Source: Nageia nagi
Taxonomy: Eukaryota; Pinophyta
Length of the DNA stretch: 64,000 nt
NCBI GenBank assembly: GCA_050084985.1
Contig: JBITNC010000001.1
Coordinates: 63,054,001 to 63,118,000 of the forward strand
Direction: 5' to 3'
Position numbers and translations under genes: made by a program. Of the stretch, positions 47,481-59,406 are shown one piece after another; positions within the stretch are counted from its first letter, which is position 1, and every line of letters begins with the position of its first letter. Below the pieces are notes generated by a model, which saw only the letters and a program-made list of their open reading frames with translations, ran no database searches and was not told the origin of the DNA.

Positions 47481-47492
47481 TGGTATCAAAGC
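47481..47492 (+). promoter_or_regulatory. Primer-binding site of the second Copia element
   Basis: TGGTATCAAAGC, one change from the TGGTATCAGAGC initiator tRNA-Met type. Confidence 0.85.
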
Positions 47493-47527
47493 AAGGTTGG
47501 ATCAATTTGGGTTCAAGAAGTGAAGAC

Positions 47528-48498
47528 ATGGCAAGCAACTCCAACTCAATCATCATTCCAGAGTTTGATGGAGTAGACTATGAATATTGGAGTGTTCGAA
47601 TGAAGACTCTACTGATCGACAAAGGATATTGGGACATTGTAGTGGCTGGCTACACTGAACCAGCAGATTAGAGTGCATTGAGTGCAGATGTAAAGAAGGA
47701 AGTAAGGGAGAATGAGAGACAAAACTCCATGACTCTATCCTTCATACAAGCAACCTTAGACAGGAGCATCTTCCCATGAATCTGAGCATGTGTCTCAACC
47801 CAAGAAGCATGGGTAGTCTTGAGAGAAGGCTATCAAGGGAGCCTCAAGGTGAAGGAAGTAAAACTCCAAACATTGAGAAGGGAGTTTGAAAATATGAAGC
47901 AAGAGGAAAAGGAGACTGCTAGAGATTATTGTGTGAGAGTGAAAGCCATAGTCAATAAGATGGCCACTCTTGGAGAGAAGATTGAAAAGGAGGTTGTCAT
48001 CAAGAAGGTTTTGAGAACCTTAACCAAAAAATTTGACCATGCTGCACTCATAATTGAAGAAACAAAAGATCTCTCATCCTTGGAAATTGATAATTTGATT
48101 GGCTCTCTCACATCTCATGAAGAGAGGATGACAAAGAGGATAAAGGCTGGAACAAGCAATAGTGATGAGCAAGCATTCTCTATCAAAGAGAATGAAGGAC
48201 AAGGAAGAGGACAAGGGAGAGGTGCAATAGGAAGAGGAGGTAGAATTGGAAGAGGAGGAATAAGAGGTTCATTTGGAAGAGGTAGAGGAAGAGAGCAAAA
48301 TTATGAAAGTGAACTAGCTTCATCATCAAGGGGGAGACACTCCGGAAGAGGAACCGATAGAGGTAAGGATAAGAGGAATATGCAATGTTTTTATTGTAAT
48401 AAATTTGGCCATTTTGAGTATGAATGTAGATCAAAACAAGCAAATTAAGGGAAGGTTGCAAACTATGGAGAAGAAGAACATGGTTATGGTGAAGAACA
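47528..48498 (+). pseudogene. gag: Broken gag of the second Copia element
   Basis: The ATG at 47528 opens the frame (MASNSNS), with the DYEYWSVRMKTLL pattern of Copia gag. Stops: TAG at 47669-47671 (where Trp is expected), two TGA codons near 47777-47785 (in IFP.I.ACV, where Arg codons fit), and TAA at 48446-48448. No frameshift is needed across gag. After the capsid part comes an RG-rich stretch (about 48190-48375, with repeated GRGQGRG / GRGG), then one CX2CX4HX4C knuckle, CFYCNKFGHFEYEC, at 48386-48427. RG-rich plus knuckle is the RNA-binding nucleocapsid end. Confidence 0.88.
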
Positions 48499-48499
48499 A

Positions 48500-51400
48500 T
48501 TGTTCTTATCAATGATGGATTGTGAAAAACTTGGAGAAGAGACTTGGCTGTTAGATAGTGGCTGCTCAAACCACATGACCATGAGAAATCTTTACTTTCA
48601 GTGGTTGATCATTCCTACAAATCCAATGTACGGTTGGGAAATGAGAAGAGGTTGGAGATACTTGGCAAAGGAGAGATGCAAGTTCCAACAAAACAAGGAA
48701 CCATGAAGGTAAAGAACATTTACTACACTCTGGATTTAAAACAAAGCTTATTGAGTATTGGCCAAATGCTTGAGAAAAAATACAAATTGGTGTTTGAATA
48801 TAGAATGTGCAAAATTTATGATAAAAATCATGGAGGAAGGCTAGTAACTACTGTTCAAATGATTGAAAATAAACTCTTTCCCATTAAATTTTTTGAGAAA
48901 AATGGTGGCTGTGTTTTTGTTGGGATGGAGGATAAAAGCAAGCTTTGGCATATGAGCTTGGACACTTGAATTTTGGGAGCTTGAAAGCTCTTTCGAAAAT
49001 GGTTAGAGGGCTACCAAAACTAGAAAATGAAGATGTTATGAAGGTGTCATAAGCAAGAACAAGGGGGAAGTTTCCAAAGGATGAAGCATGGAGAGCCAAA
49101 CACCCTCTCCAATTGGTCCATACTGATATTTGTGGGCCTATGCAAATAGCAAGCTTTGGTAAATCTACTTACTTTATCACTTTCATTGATGATTTTACAA
49201 GGATGTGTTGGGTTTATTTTATCTCAAGCAAAGATGAAGCATTGAAATGTTTTAAAGAATTTAAATTGCTAGTTGAGAAACAAAGTGAGCATAGTGTGAA
49301 GTGCTTAAGAAGTGATAGAGGAGGAGAATATTGCAGCAGTGAGTTCTTTCAATTTTGTAAAGAGAATGGTATTAGGAGACACCTTACTTCTCCCTACACA
49401 CCATAGCAAAATGGTGTAGCGGAAAGGAAAAATAGGACTCTTGTTGAGATGGCAAGGAGTATGTTGCAAAGCAAGAAGTTGCCCAATGTTTATTGGGTTG
49501 AAGCAATTAAAAAGCAGTGTATATTTTGAACCGATCTCCTATAAGAAGCTTGGACAAAATAACTCCCTATGAAGCTTGGTTTGAGAGAAAACCAAATTTA
49601 GAACACTTCAAAGTGTTTGGATGCCTTGCATATGTGCACATCAATGATGAAAGAAGGAGGAAACTAGATGCCAAATTTGAACCATGTGTGTTTATAGGAT
49701 ATTGTGAGCATTCAAAAGCTTACAAATTCTATAATCCAAGAGCCACAAAACAATTGTATCAAGAGATGTAATTTTTGATGAAGGGGGAGAGTACAATAGC
49801 CATAAAAAAAAATTGCAGCAAAATGTGTTTGGAGGAGATAGTTTGGAGGAGAATGAAGCATTGAAAGTGCAGCCCAGCCATGGTGTGAGGAAAAAAAATG
49901 AGGAATAGCCATCAAGTGTGAGTACTCCAAGCTCACCAACATCATCATCTAGCTCCAACACATCACCAAAAAGTGTAAGTGCACCAAGTTCACCCAATGC
50001 AAGATTGTTGAACCAAGGTAACAAAGGTAAGAGATGGTTGAGGGATCATCCAGAAAGCCAAATCATAGATGGCAACTCTATGAGAAGATTCACAAGGAGC
50101 CAAACTCAAGAGATGCAAAATCTTGTTGCAAGATTAGAGAGCATGCACATATATGGAGATGAAGACAATGGAGAGCCCAAAGGTGAAGTGGTAAATTATG
50201 CTCTTTCTTGTGTTTCAAATTCTATTTCAAATACAAATATTGCTGTTGTTTAGCCATCTTGTTATGAAGAAGCTTGTTCTAATGGTGTTTGGATGCAAGC
50301 TATGAAAGAAGAGATTGATGTATTGAAAGAAATGATACTTGGGAACTTTGCAAGTTGCCCAAAGGTAAGAAAATGGTTGGTTCCAAATGGGTGTACAAAA
50401 CAAAATGCAAGAGTGATGGTAGTGTTGAGAGGTACAAAGCAAGGCTAGTGGCAAAGGGATTCACTCAATAGTATGGAGTGGATTTTGAGGATACATTGGC
50501 ACCGGTTGCAAGATAAGAAACAATCAGATTGGCACTCTCTTTGGCAGCAAGTAAGGGTTGAACAGTCCAACACATGGATGTGAAAAGTGCATTTTTGAAC
50601 ATCAATGAAGAGGTGTATGTAGCACAACCTCAAGGTTTTGAGGTTTTAGGAAGAGAAGACCATGTATACAACCTCAAGAAGGCACTATATGGGCTGAAGC
50701 AAGCTCCAAGAGCTTGGTATACAAGAATTGATGAATATTTTAAAAGTGTGGGTTTTCAAAGAAGTGTAAGTGAACCTACCTTGTATTTTAAGAAAAGTGC
50801 TATTGATATATTGATTGTTTGCTTGTATGTAGATGATTTGATATTCATGGGCAGCAATAAGAAGATGAATGAAGAGTTCAAAACTCATATGATGGCTGAG
50901 TTTGACATGAAAGATCTTGGTTTGATGAGTTACTTTCTTGGCTTGGAGGTGCATCAAACGCAAGATGAAATCTTTGTGTCTCAATCCAAATATGCAAGAG
51001 ACATGCTCAAAAGATTCAAAATGGACAAATTGCACACCTGTAGCAACACCTATAGCCCATGGAGAACACCTTTGCAAGGAGAATGGAGAACCAAAAGTTG
51101 ACAAAAAGCAATATAGGAGCATTGTTGGTAGTCTTATGTTTTTGACAAACACAAGACCGGATTTGCAATTTAGTGTATCTTTGGTGGCAAGATACATGAG
51201 TGATCCATCTGCTATACATCTCAAAGGTAGCGAAAAGAATACTGAGGTATGTGAAGGGAACCATTGATTATGGAATACATTATACATGCGATTCCAAGCT
51301 CCAACTCATAGGTTTCAGTGATAGTGATTGGGGTAGCAATTTGGATGATAGAAAGAGCACAAGTGGGAATTGCTTCTCTCTTGGATCAGGTTTGATATCA

Positions 51401-51780
51401 TGGAGCTCTCGAAAATAATCTATAGTAGCTCTTTCTAGTACAAAAGCTAAGTATGTGGCTGTGACAAGTGCTTCAACACAAGCACTATGGTTGAGAAAAG
51501 TGTTGAAAGAAATTGGAGAGGAGCAAACTCAAGAAACAACAATTTTTTATGACAACCAAAGTGCCATCAAGTTGGCACACAATCCTATCCACCATTCTAG
51601 AACCAAGCACTTTGATTTGAAGACTCATTTCATTCGAGATTTGGTGGAGAAAGGAATGATAAAATTGAGGTATTGTCCAACACAAGACCAAGTGGTAGAT
51701 ATCTTCATAAAATCGATGGCAAAATCTCAATTTGTGCTGTTAAGAGACTTGATTGTTAGTCCTCTTACCAGCAAGGGGGA
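48500..51780 (+). pseudogene. pol: Broken pol of the second Copia element
   Basis: Protease DSGC with D at 48554. A shift near 48597 leads to the GAG-pre-integrase block, and another near 48958 to LGHLNFGSLK. A TAA near 49050 falls where the zinc-binding cysteines of the integrase N-terminus should be. Integrase core D at 49125, D at 49314 and E at 49422 (D-35-E), with a TAG at 49404-49406 in between. More shifts near 49500, 49750, 50328, 51040 and 51230. RT has ALYGLKQAPRAWY near 50690 and YVDD at 50826-50837. RNase H has DDRKSTSG near 51345, SSTKAKYVA (usually STAEAEY) and ending IKLRYCPTQDQVVDIF. A Ser/Thr-rich spacer at about 49918-50000 separates integrase from RT. Confidence 0.92.
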
Positions 51781-51781
51781 G
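51773..51781 (+). promoter_or_regulatory. Polypurine tract of the second Copia element
   Basis: AAGGGGGAG abuts the 3' LTR at 51782. A second G-run, AAGGGGGAGAG near 49780, lies inside pol and is not at an LTR. Confidence 0.88.
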
Positions 51782-52187
51782 TATGAAGAATTTGAATACC
51801 AACCAACAGACTACTTGTAACCAGTCAACCAGCTAGAATAAGTGAACCGGCCACTTGGCTAAGCAACCGACCTACTGGCTAGTTCTATTTTCTATGTATG
51901 TCATTTTTCCTTCCTATGGCTTTCTAGTTCATGTTTCTTGGTGTTTCAACTTCTAGGTTGAAGGGTAAAGGTTGATTATGGCCTCTATAAATGTTTGTAA
52001 TGTATTTTGTAGTTTCATCGAAGTGTGTGGAGTTGTATTGGAGTTGTAGCTTGCATTCTCAATAATCAATTTGGTGTTCGATTCAATTTTAGTTCTCCAT
52101 TGTTGTTGAGTTGTGCAATTTCATTTTTCTGAGTTGTATTGTGAATTGTTAGGCAATTCATTTTTTTGTTATAGTTAAAGAACTTTA
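51782..52187 (+). repeat. 3' LTR of the second Copia element
   Basis: Colinear with 47072-47478. It ends AACTTTA where the 5' LTR ends AACTTCA, and is followed by GGGAG. The possible TATA box CTCTATAAATG is conserved. Confidence 0.9.
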
Positions 52188-52192
52188 GGGAG

Positions 52193-53818
52193 AATATCTA
52201 AACATGGCTATAAAACAATATCAAATATCAAGATTGAAATATGATCAAATCATCATCAATTGGATAAGATACTTCATACATATCATACTTTCAAATAACA
52301 ATGATGCTTTGTAACACCACCTATTGGTTGATCTGTTATCATCCCTTCATCTCATTCCTTTTATCATTATTTGCATATCTAATTCTTAATTGTTTGCATC
52401 ATCTATGGCATGATACAATAAGGGGCATTTATGCCATTCATATGGTAATTATACTTAGAATGCTTGTGCAAATATGTAGTATATGATTGATATTTATCAT
52501 ATATGATAAGGTATATTATTTACTATAGTAATAACTGGTATATTTAAAATGCATATTGTAGTATTTGGATTGTAAAGGAATAGTGTTTTATTTATTGCAT
52601 CATGCATTATTTCTTATCTTCAAATTCCTTGATCATAATGTTATCAACTAATATCTGATTGGGATTAACATTTTACCTGATTGAACTATATATCTAAAGC
52701 TATAATTCCCTTAGATTGGATTACTTTTGAAGTTATTACAAGCGAAGTAATATTCTTGAACCCTTCATTGAAATTAGATTGCTAGTAGAAATGTTGTTAC
52801 AGTAGTAATTACCTTTATCAATTACCTATCCATCAACTTTTAAAATATTAAATCAAAGTTAGTTGGTAAACTGACAAACCTACAATTTCAATATTTAGAA
52901 TATAGTCTAAATCAATGAATAGACAATGGTTTAAAGCTATTAAAGAGTTAATCCTTGACTCTAGTAAAATCAATAGCTGAATAGTGAAATATGCATTGAT
53001 TTGAATGTTTTTTTAAAGAAATTTGCATCTATTCTATAGAGAATATAGGGTGTGAAGTTGATCTAATGAAGTATATTTTCTCTAGAGTGTATATGTATTT
53101 GAAATTATTAAAGCAATTAGGATTGTAAAAAGACATGTGGAAGCATGTATGTGAGAGCTACTATAGAATGCATGGTGATAACTGACATTATCTCTTAAAC
53201 TATGAATCAAGGCTTTTTTCATTTATTTTAGGATGCGAAGTTGGTGTGATGATATAGGCCTTCTTTGGGGTTTAGATCTTGTTAATTTCCTACTTATCTA
53301 GGATTTGGAGGTGTGATGGTGACATCAACCATCTCTAGAGAATGGATCAATATACTTTATATATGGAAAGGATTCATCTTTCTTACTTTGTAATGTAAAA
53401 TAAATGTAATGACATCATATAGGTCTAGAGTATGGATTTTACTTTACCTCTAAGTGAAATTGAGCTAATTCTCTTTATTTAGAGGTCCAGATGTATTAGT
53501 GATGACATCATCATTTTAGATGCAAATTTTGCCTTAGTTTTTATTATAAATTATAGATAAACAAAAACTAAAGGAAATAATACTCTAGATAGGTATGAAA
53601 TAAGTGTGGATTAGAAAAGTTAAATGCTTAACACCTATGAACATGAATTATACTTATGTATTATACAATTATCATTAATTTGAACAAAATTATTATTTTT
53701 GAACAAAGGAGTAAAATCAAATACACAACCATAATCATACAAAATTTGGGGCCAAGATAAGCATAATTACTTGATTTTAATTAATAACAATATGTACAAA
53801 ATAAATGTCTATAATCAC
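52193..53818. other. AT-rich DNA right of the second Copia element
   Basis: Presumably begins with the rest of the interrupted Tat-like LTR. No coding similarity. Phrases such as GGTGTGATGGTGACATCA and GTGATGACATCATCATTTT recur loosely between about 53040 and 53520, suggesting a decayed repeat. Confidence 0.45.
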
Positions 53819-54350
53819 CTTTGTTGGTTGGGTTTTAACTAACCATAACTATGATTGCTCTTTATGATCATATGTTGTATCTAGGAATGGGGCATGTACC
53901 TCATGATGATATAGATATATTATATTAATTTCATCCTTGCTCTTTCATGTTATATTTTTTGTGATGAAATGTTGATGCATAAGTCCATGAATGGGATGCT
54001 TGGTTCTTCTATAATGATATATATCCATGAATATGAAATTAGGTATTACTATGATGATATTTTTTTATTACTATAATTATTACTGTTATATCCTTATCTA
54101 ATGATCACATATATGTCTTGGAAGATGGTGTCTTATGTCTCTCTTTTTTAGGTTATTATATTCCCTTGATTTTTCTCACTCCATGGGGATCATTCTACTT
54201 CACAATCAAGTAAAAGAGAGGGGGTAAATATCATCAACCTTTGATGATCAGATGATCTACCAAAAAATAGGGAACTATTAAATTTTTTCTTCCTATTTCC
54301 TTTGCAAACATAATTATTTTTCATTTCATTATATTTGCAATGGGGGAATT
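53819..54350 (+). repeat. 3' non-coding tail and PPT of a Gypsy (Tat-like) element, plus orientation
   Basis: It contains TTGTTGGTTGGGTTTTAAC, GAATGGGGCATGTACCTCATG and a CTCTTTTTTAGGTTATTAT word, then a PPT-like ATGGGGGAATT (54340-54350) directly before TGTTGACACT at 54351. The same words occur in reverse complement at 57278-57920, so the two are related tails in opposite orientation. Confidence 0.65.
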
Positions 54351-56503
54351 TGTTGACACTTAACTTTGGTCCATATTAGGTGTATTTATTAAGTGTTTTA
54401 TTATATTAATATTGTATTATTTCATGTATGTTATATTGCTCCTTTCTCATGTCATTATGTTAGGTATTCTAGCATCGATGCTCTCATTCCTAAGTGGAAA
54501 TGGGGAATTCTCTTACATATATAAAGGTAATAATAATTACAAGGGAAAACATCAATATTTTATCTCGATAGTCCATAACTAAATTGTTTAGGTATTTATC
54601 AATGTTGCTTATTGATATTGAGATCTTGTTCTCACACAAGAATATTTGTTACTCCATATTTGGTAATTATATATTTGGATTGATATGTCAACATATAATT
54701 ATACTTTAGATATTGAGTATGAGATCTATTCCTTGAGATGCCTAGCATCCACACTATTGTATACATATGTGCTAATGTTTAGAGCTTAGTATGCATGATC
54801 CTATATGCATCCATCCTTTGATTCCTGTCTACTATATTTTGTGGGGATTTACATATCAAGATCTTTATCTTTGAAAATATCATGTCTACATATAATTTTT
54901 CATCAACCATGTAAGGTTAATAGGTATTTATCCTTCACTTTATCCTTGTTTCAATAGTGTAATATTGATTCAATAATCATAGATTTTATTACTCATTTTT
55001 ATACTCATTATATATTATATTATTATTGATTATTATATTCATGTTATTTCATTTTCTACTTATATGATATCATTGAATACCATCTACATTTTAATGTTAC
55101 CATGGTTACTACTTAGTTCATACTATGGATAAGTAAAAACATTCAACAACATGCTTATAAACTTCTTCACAACTTCAACTCGACTTGAATTCACTTCACT
55201 TGAATTTCTTTGCATGTGTATAATATTTATTTATTTATAGGCTAGAGAATGTATCTAGATTTTTCTACAACTTGAATTTTAAAATACATTATATCTCCAT
55301 ATGTAGAAATATCCAAACCACTTTTATAAATATGCATGAGATGCCACATGGATATTTTACCAAATAACCATTTTCAAGAAACCCTTTTTAAATATCAACA
55401 ACTACTTTCACCTCATCACATGTCCTTGTGCCATATAATCCTATGGATAATTATATAATATATCTTCTAGATATTACCCATAGATATTTCTTTTACTTAC
55501 CATGACTTACTTTCACCATTTACCATTACCTTTTTACTTTTTACTAAACTTCACCAACTTAAAACCCCCATAATACACTTATAGTACTAAGTATTGTTAT
55601 ATCTTTATCTATTTATTCTGATTATATCATTATTCCAATGTGGTTGTTACTATAGCTTATTAGTGGGAAATGATATCTTGCATAATAAGCTATCCACTAG
55701 GCACTATTACTAACTATGACACATACTATCTACATAGAGATATTATACATTTACTAGAAAAATTAAACAACGATAGGTGATATCATGTTATTAGAGGATT
55801 TAATTACATGGAAAAGTACTTTCCAATATCTCTTACATGATATATCTTCAAATATCCTTTGATTGTTGGAGATTGATATTAGTGATTTAGGACTAATATG
55901 GGAATCAAATGATGCTGGTAAAAACATCGTACCTTATGAAAAAATCTACTTAATTTAGATAAAGAGAATGAATTTTTTATCATAAATAAGATTGCTAAAT
56001 TTCCTTAATCCTATCATTCTACTTATTTTCATTTTATTGGTGGTACTAGTGTAGTCAATTATGATCTAGCTAATATTTCATTTTTTCTTTTCTATCATTG
56101 ATTTTAATATCTCCAATACTCCCCCATATTTTTATCTTGCTTATCTCCCACTCATAACAAACCCAACCACTCACAACCCTTCTCTTTGTCTTTCTTTGTC
56201 CCACATATATTTTTACCATAAGCTTAATGATATTTATATAGAAATCCTAAACAAACATCTCACAACCTCTACTAAATACAAGACCCCATTTTGCAAGCAG
56301 ATAATTTATCTAAATCTCTTTGGTTAGCCTTAATTGAATCTTTCCCTCATACTATTAATACACCATCTCCTTTCCCCTACCATGGTCATTTTCATTGCAA
56401 CTCATGATTATATAATGAATGCAAGACCCTCTACAAAATCATTTCCTTTGTTATGCTACACAAACCCTCTATGGAAAAATAATCCTAAAAAATGTATTAT
56501 AAA
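54351..56503 (+). repeat. LTR beginning at 54351, right end not determined, plus unassigned DNA
   Basis: Starts TGTTGACACTTAACTTTGG. ATATATAAAGG near 54518 could be its TATA box. No matching 5' LTR, PBS or clean end was found; from about 55100 to 56503 nothing is recognised. Confidence 0.45.
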
Positions 56504-57277
56504 TGTTGATATGTATTTTAATACACCTAAGGTATTGGCCTAATTGAACTAAATACACATAAATATTTAAGTATTTAATATATAAGCTAATTAAACTAAA
56601 TAAAATATACATGAGTAAAAGGATAATAAATAATAGTAGCCTAATAGTATAAAATTAGAGTTTTATTGATATCAAGATATAAGATGAAAACATGTACTAA
56701 AGAGATGGATTCTAGTGTAAGATAAATACCTGTGTTGAAGCTAAATATATGTAGGACAAACTTATCAAAGAGATATTAGCTTAATGTGTGAACCCCAAAG
56801 CCAATAGTAGAAAAAATCCCAATGTGGGTGTTAGGTCTCAAGAGCTCAGCATGGGTGCTAACATTTCAATAGAATAAGATCTACCAATAAGGATTGATAA
56901 TAGTAGATATATCAAGAAACTGAGCCAAGCATATTATCATGAAGATGGATGATAGATATTTTTTTGAGTGATAACAAGATTCCAATCTCAAGAGTTGGCA
57001 TTTAGAAACACCCAAGAATAGTGTACCACCTATAAAGATGTAATCTTGATATGCTTGCCCTAGATTAGAGATACTTACATTTATATTAGGCATGGTGTAA
57101 CCATTTGATCCCTTATAACAAGGTTGAAGTCATCCCATAGTACCTAACATAAAAATCAAAATACAACTTGAGAAATATATGATAATAATGTAAAATATGA
57201 TAAAGTGTTATTAAATATGTATGTAATGTTACATCTAAGTGGGACCACATTAGGGGTACCACTTTTAGGTGTCAACA
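56504..57277 (-). repeat. 3' LTR of the minus-strand Tat-like element (774 bp)
   Basis: On the plus strand it begins TGTTGATATG and ends GGTGTCAACA, an inverted-end LTR signature. 56504-56760 matches 58215-58486. Confidence 0.72.
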
Positions 57278-58214
57278 GATGCCTCCCTTTGTAAGTATAA
57301 TGAAATGAGAACTTTTGAAATAAAATTATGCTTGCAACGGAAGTAAAAGGTAAAGAGAAGAAAAAAGTGATACTTCATTAGTTTAGCTATATAATTATCC
57401 AAATAATTAAGGAATGATTATGTATATTACTCCCTCCTTGCCTTAGTTATGATATGTAATGGCTTGCATGCAATAGAATTAGCTAAGAGAAAATAATAAC
57501 CTAAAAATGAGAGAGAAAAAATACCAAAATTCCAAGAAAATATGTGATGGTTAACTCATAAAAGATATAGAAATGATAATAAGAATAAATAATTATAACA
57601 TTTCATCACAAATGATATAGCAAGGATGAAATTAATATAAGATACATACATCATCTTGAGAACATCAAATATAGCAAATACTCAATATTTAATTCTTAGA
57701 TGCATACATACAAGAGTAGAATAACCTTGTATCAATATCATCATGGGGTGCATGCCCCATTCTTAGATAGATCACATGCAATCAAAACCATATATATCAT
57801 CAACATTATCATGAGGTACATGCCCCATTTCTAGATGCAACATATGAATGATAAACAACTAGCATGGTGATGGTTAGTTTAGACCCAACCAAAAAATATG
57901 ACTCTAAAATAAATACCACATATAATCATGAGGTACATACCCCATTCCTATATGTAGACATGATATGTTGTCATCATCATTACGTACAAGCCTCATTCTT
58001 AAATTTGATATAAAGGTGATGGTTAATTGAGACTCAACCAACAAAGCTAATTGAAAGAGATAATAGAGGTTATTTTAAACCAAACCAACAAAGGTTACTC
58101 GAATAAAATATGGAGGTTAGTTTAGAACCAACCAGCAAAGGTAACTCAAAGCAAACATAAAGGTTTATTTTTAGACCCAACCAGTAAAGGTGACTCAATG
58201 ATGGGTGTGTAATA
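57278..58214 (-). repeat. Internal tail repeats of the minus-strand Tat-like element
   Basis: Three spaced copies of an ATCATGAGGTACATGCCCCAT-like phrase (near 57740, 57810 and 57920), with a near-palindromic core, followed on the plus strand by a 47-bp tandem array. All of it is homologous, inverted, to 53819-54350 at least in part. No protein similarity. Confidence 0.6.
58017..58203 (+). repeat. 47-bp tandem array, 4 copies
   Basis: Units of the form AGGTTAGTTTAGACCCAACC followed by AGCAAAGGTGACTCAAAG and a variable end; four copies in a row with point changes. A single related unit occurs near 57865-57900. Confidence 0.75.
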
Positions 58215-58486
58215 TGTTAATATGTATTTTGATACACTTTGGGTTTTGGCATAAATGAACTAAATACATATAAATATTTAAGTATGTAACATATAAGATA
58301 ATTAACCTAAATAAAACATACATGAGTAATAGAAAAATAAAGAATAGTAGTGTAATAATAGAAAACTATATTTTTATTGATGCTAAGATATAAGATGAAA
58401 GCACGTACTAAAGAGATGGAATTAAGTGTAAGATAAATACATGTATATCTTTACCTATGTCAAAGCTAAATATATGTAGGACAAAC
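58215..58486 (-). repeat. 5' LTR fragment of the minus-strand Tat-like element
   Basis: Matches 56504-56760 in the same orientation. Similarity stops at 58486, where the last Gypsy element's LTR begins; the rest of this LTR is expected beyond base 64000. Confidence 0.7.
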
Positions 58487-59175
58487 ATATCTAAATTGGA
58501 TCATGTCAAGTGGTATGCTTGGATATAAATCAAAAACCAAAATCTAGAGTTGATTAGCATACAAAACCATGCCTCCAATGGTGTGCTACATTATATTCAT
58601 GTTGTTAATGGTGTGCACCTTGATGATTCAATAGGGGACATTGAAGGGACATTAGAATTTTAGGTAGCTAAGTAGTTCAACGTATTCAACTAACATCTTA
58701 GAGATGGTTCCAGGCTTATTTAATGGTTTGTTAAGCTTGATTCTAGATGGAAAAAGGAATAGAGAAAGCTTTAGGATTTTGGGATTATAAGAATTTAAAG
58801 GAAGGCTAAGAGTAATTCAAGATTTTTTTGAATTTATGAAATTATTATTCTTATTATTAAATATTATAGTAATTATAAAATATTGTATTGGCATTATGTT
58901 TATGGTACCTCTTTATACATGTAATATTGTAATGTCCATAGATAATGAGAAGAGAAGGCTCCAATTCCATGTTGGATTAGCCCACATTGGGTGAACCAAG
59001 GTAAATCATTGTGTTGATCTTGTTGTGTATTTAAGATTGATAGTTTTGAAATTTTACATTGTATAATTTCAAATTTATATGGAATTTGTATGATCTCATA
59101 ATGGTGAATTATTTTTCATTTAAATCTATAAGTGAGGATCTAAGTATTCTATAAGCATCTAGTGATTACAAATCA
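58487..59175 (+). repeat. 5' LTR of the last Gypsy element (about 689 bp)
   Basis: Aligned start ATATCTAAATTGGATCATG against TGATCCGAATTGGATCATG of the 3' LTR, so the terminal TG is lost. The end AATCA precedes a PBS. Shared blocks include TTTTAGGTAGCTAAGTAGTT and GAGAAGAGAAGGCTC. Confidence 0.8.
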
Positions 59176-59177
59176 TG

Positions 59178-59189
59178 TGGTATTAGATC
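59178..59189 (+). promoter_or_regulatory. Primer-binding site of the last Gypsy element (degenerate)
   Basis: TGGTATTAGATC, two changes from TGGTATCAGAGC, two bases after the LTR end. Confidence 0.7.
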
Positions 59190-59406
59190 TTATGTGTGCA
59201 AAATTTGGGGCCAAAATTTTAGGTATTTCATACCACCACCTACATATTTTTTTATTTGTGGGGGGAGATACCAAAGATAAGAGTTGATTCCATAGGATCT
59301 TGAGATTGGTCAAAGGTGCAAAGTAATAGAAATGGATAATGTAGAGGAGAAATAATATGTTATTCATACCATATTAGATACTAATTTTCAAAGGAAATTT
59401 TTGGTA

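Larger units (their letters stand above)
47072..52187 (+). mobile_element. Copia LTR retrotransposon inserted in the Tat-like LTR
   Basis: GGGAG flanks both ends (47067-47071 and 52188-52192). LTRs are 407 and 406 bp with scattered differences (roughly two dozen by eye, many C/T or G/A). PBS at 47481-47492 and PPT AAGGGGGAG at 51773-51781. The internal region has gag, protease, integrase, RT and RNase H in Copia order, broken by stops and at least seven frameshifts. The lineage is different from the SIRE-like copy: short LTRs, short gag with an RG-rich linker and one zinc knuckle. I do not assign it to a named lineage. Confidence 0.92.
56504..58486 (-). mobile_element. Internally deleted Tat-like Gypsy element, minus orientation, cut by the last Gypsy
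   Basis: On the minus strand: a 5' LTR fragment (58486 to 58215), a 0.94-kb internal remnant of non-coding tail repeats, a PPT (AAAGGGAGGCATC, complement of about 57278-57290) and a 774-bp 3' LTR (57277 to 56504) with TGTTGACACC...TATCAACA ends. The 5' LTR fragment matches the end of the 3' LTR: both contain GTACTAAAGAGATGGA and ATACATGAGTAA-type words on the plus strand. No gag or pol remains between them. The 5' LTR is interrupted at 58487. Confidence 0.7.

Noticed and set aside
49776-49786. AAGGGGGAGAG considered as an additional PPT
   Set aside because: Lies inside pol between integrase and RT, with no LTR start after it.
50685-51287. Minus-strand ORF of 200 codons
   Set aside because: Shadow of the RT and RNase H coding strand of the second Copia element.
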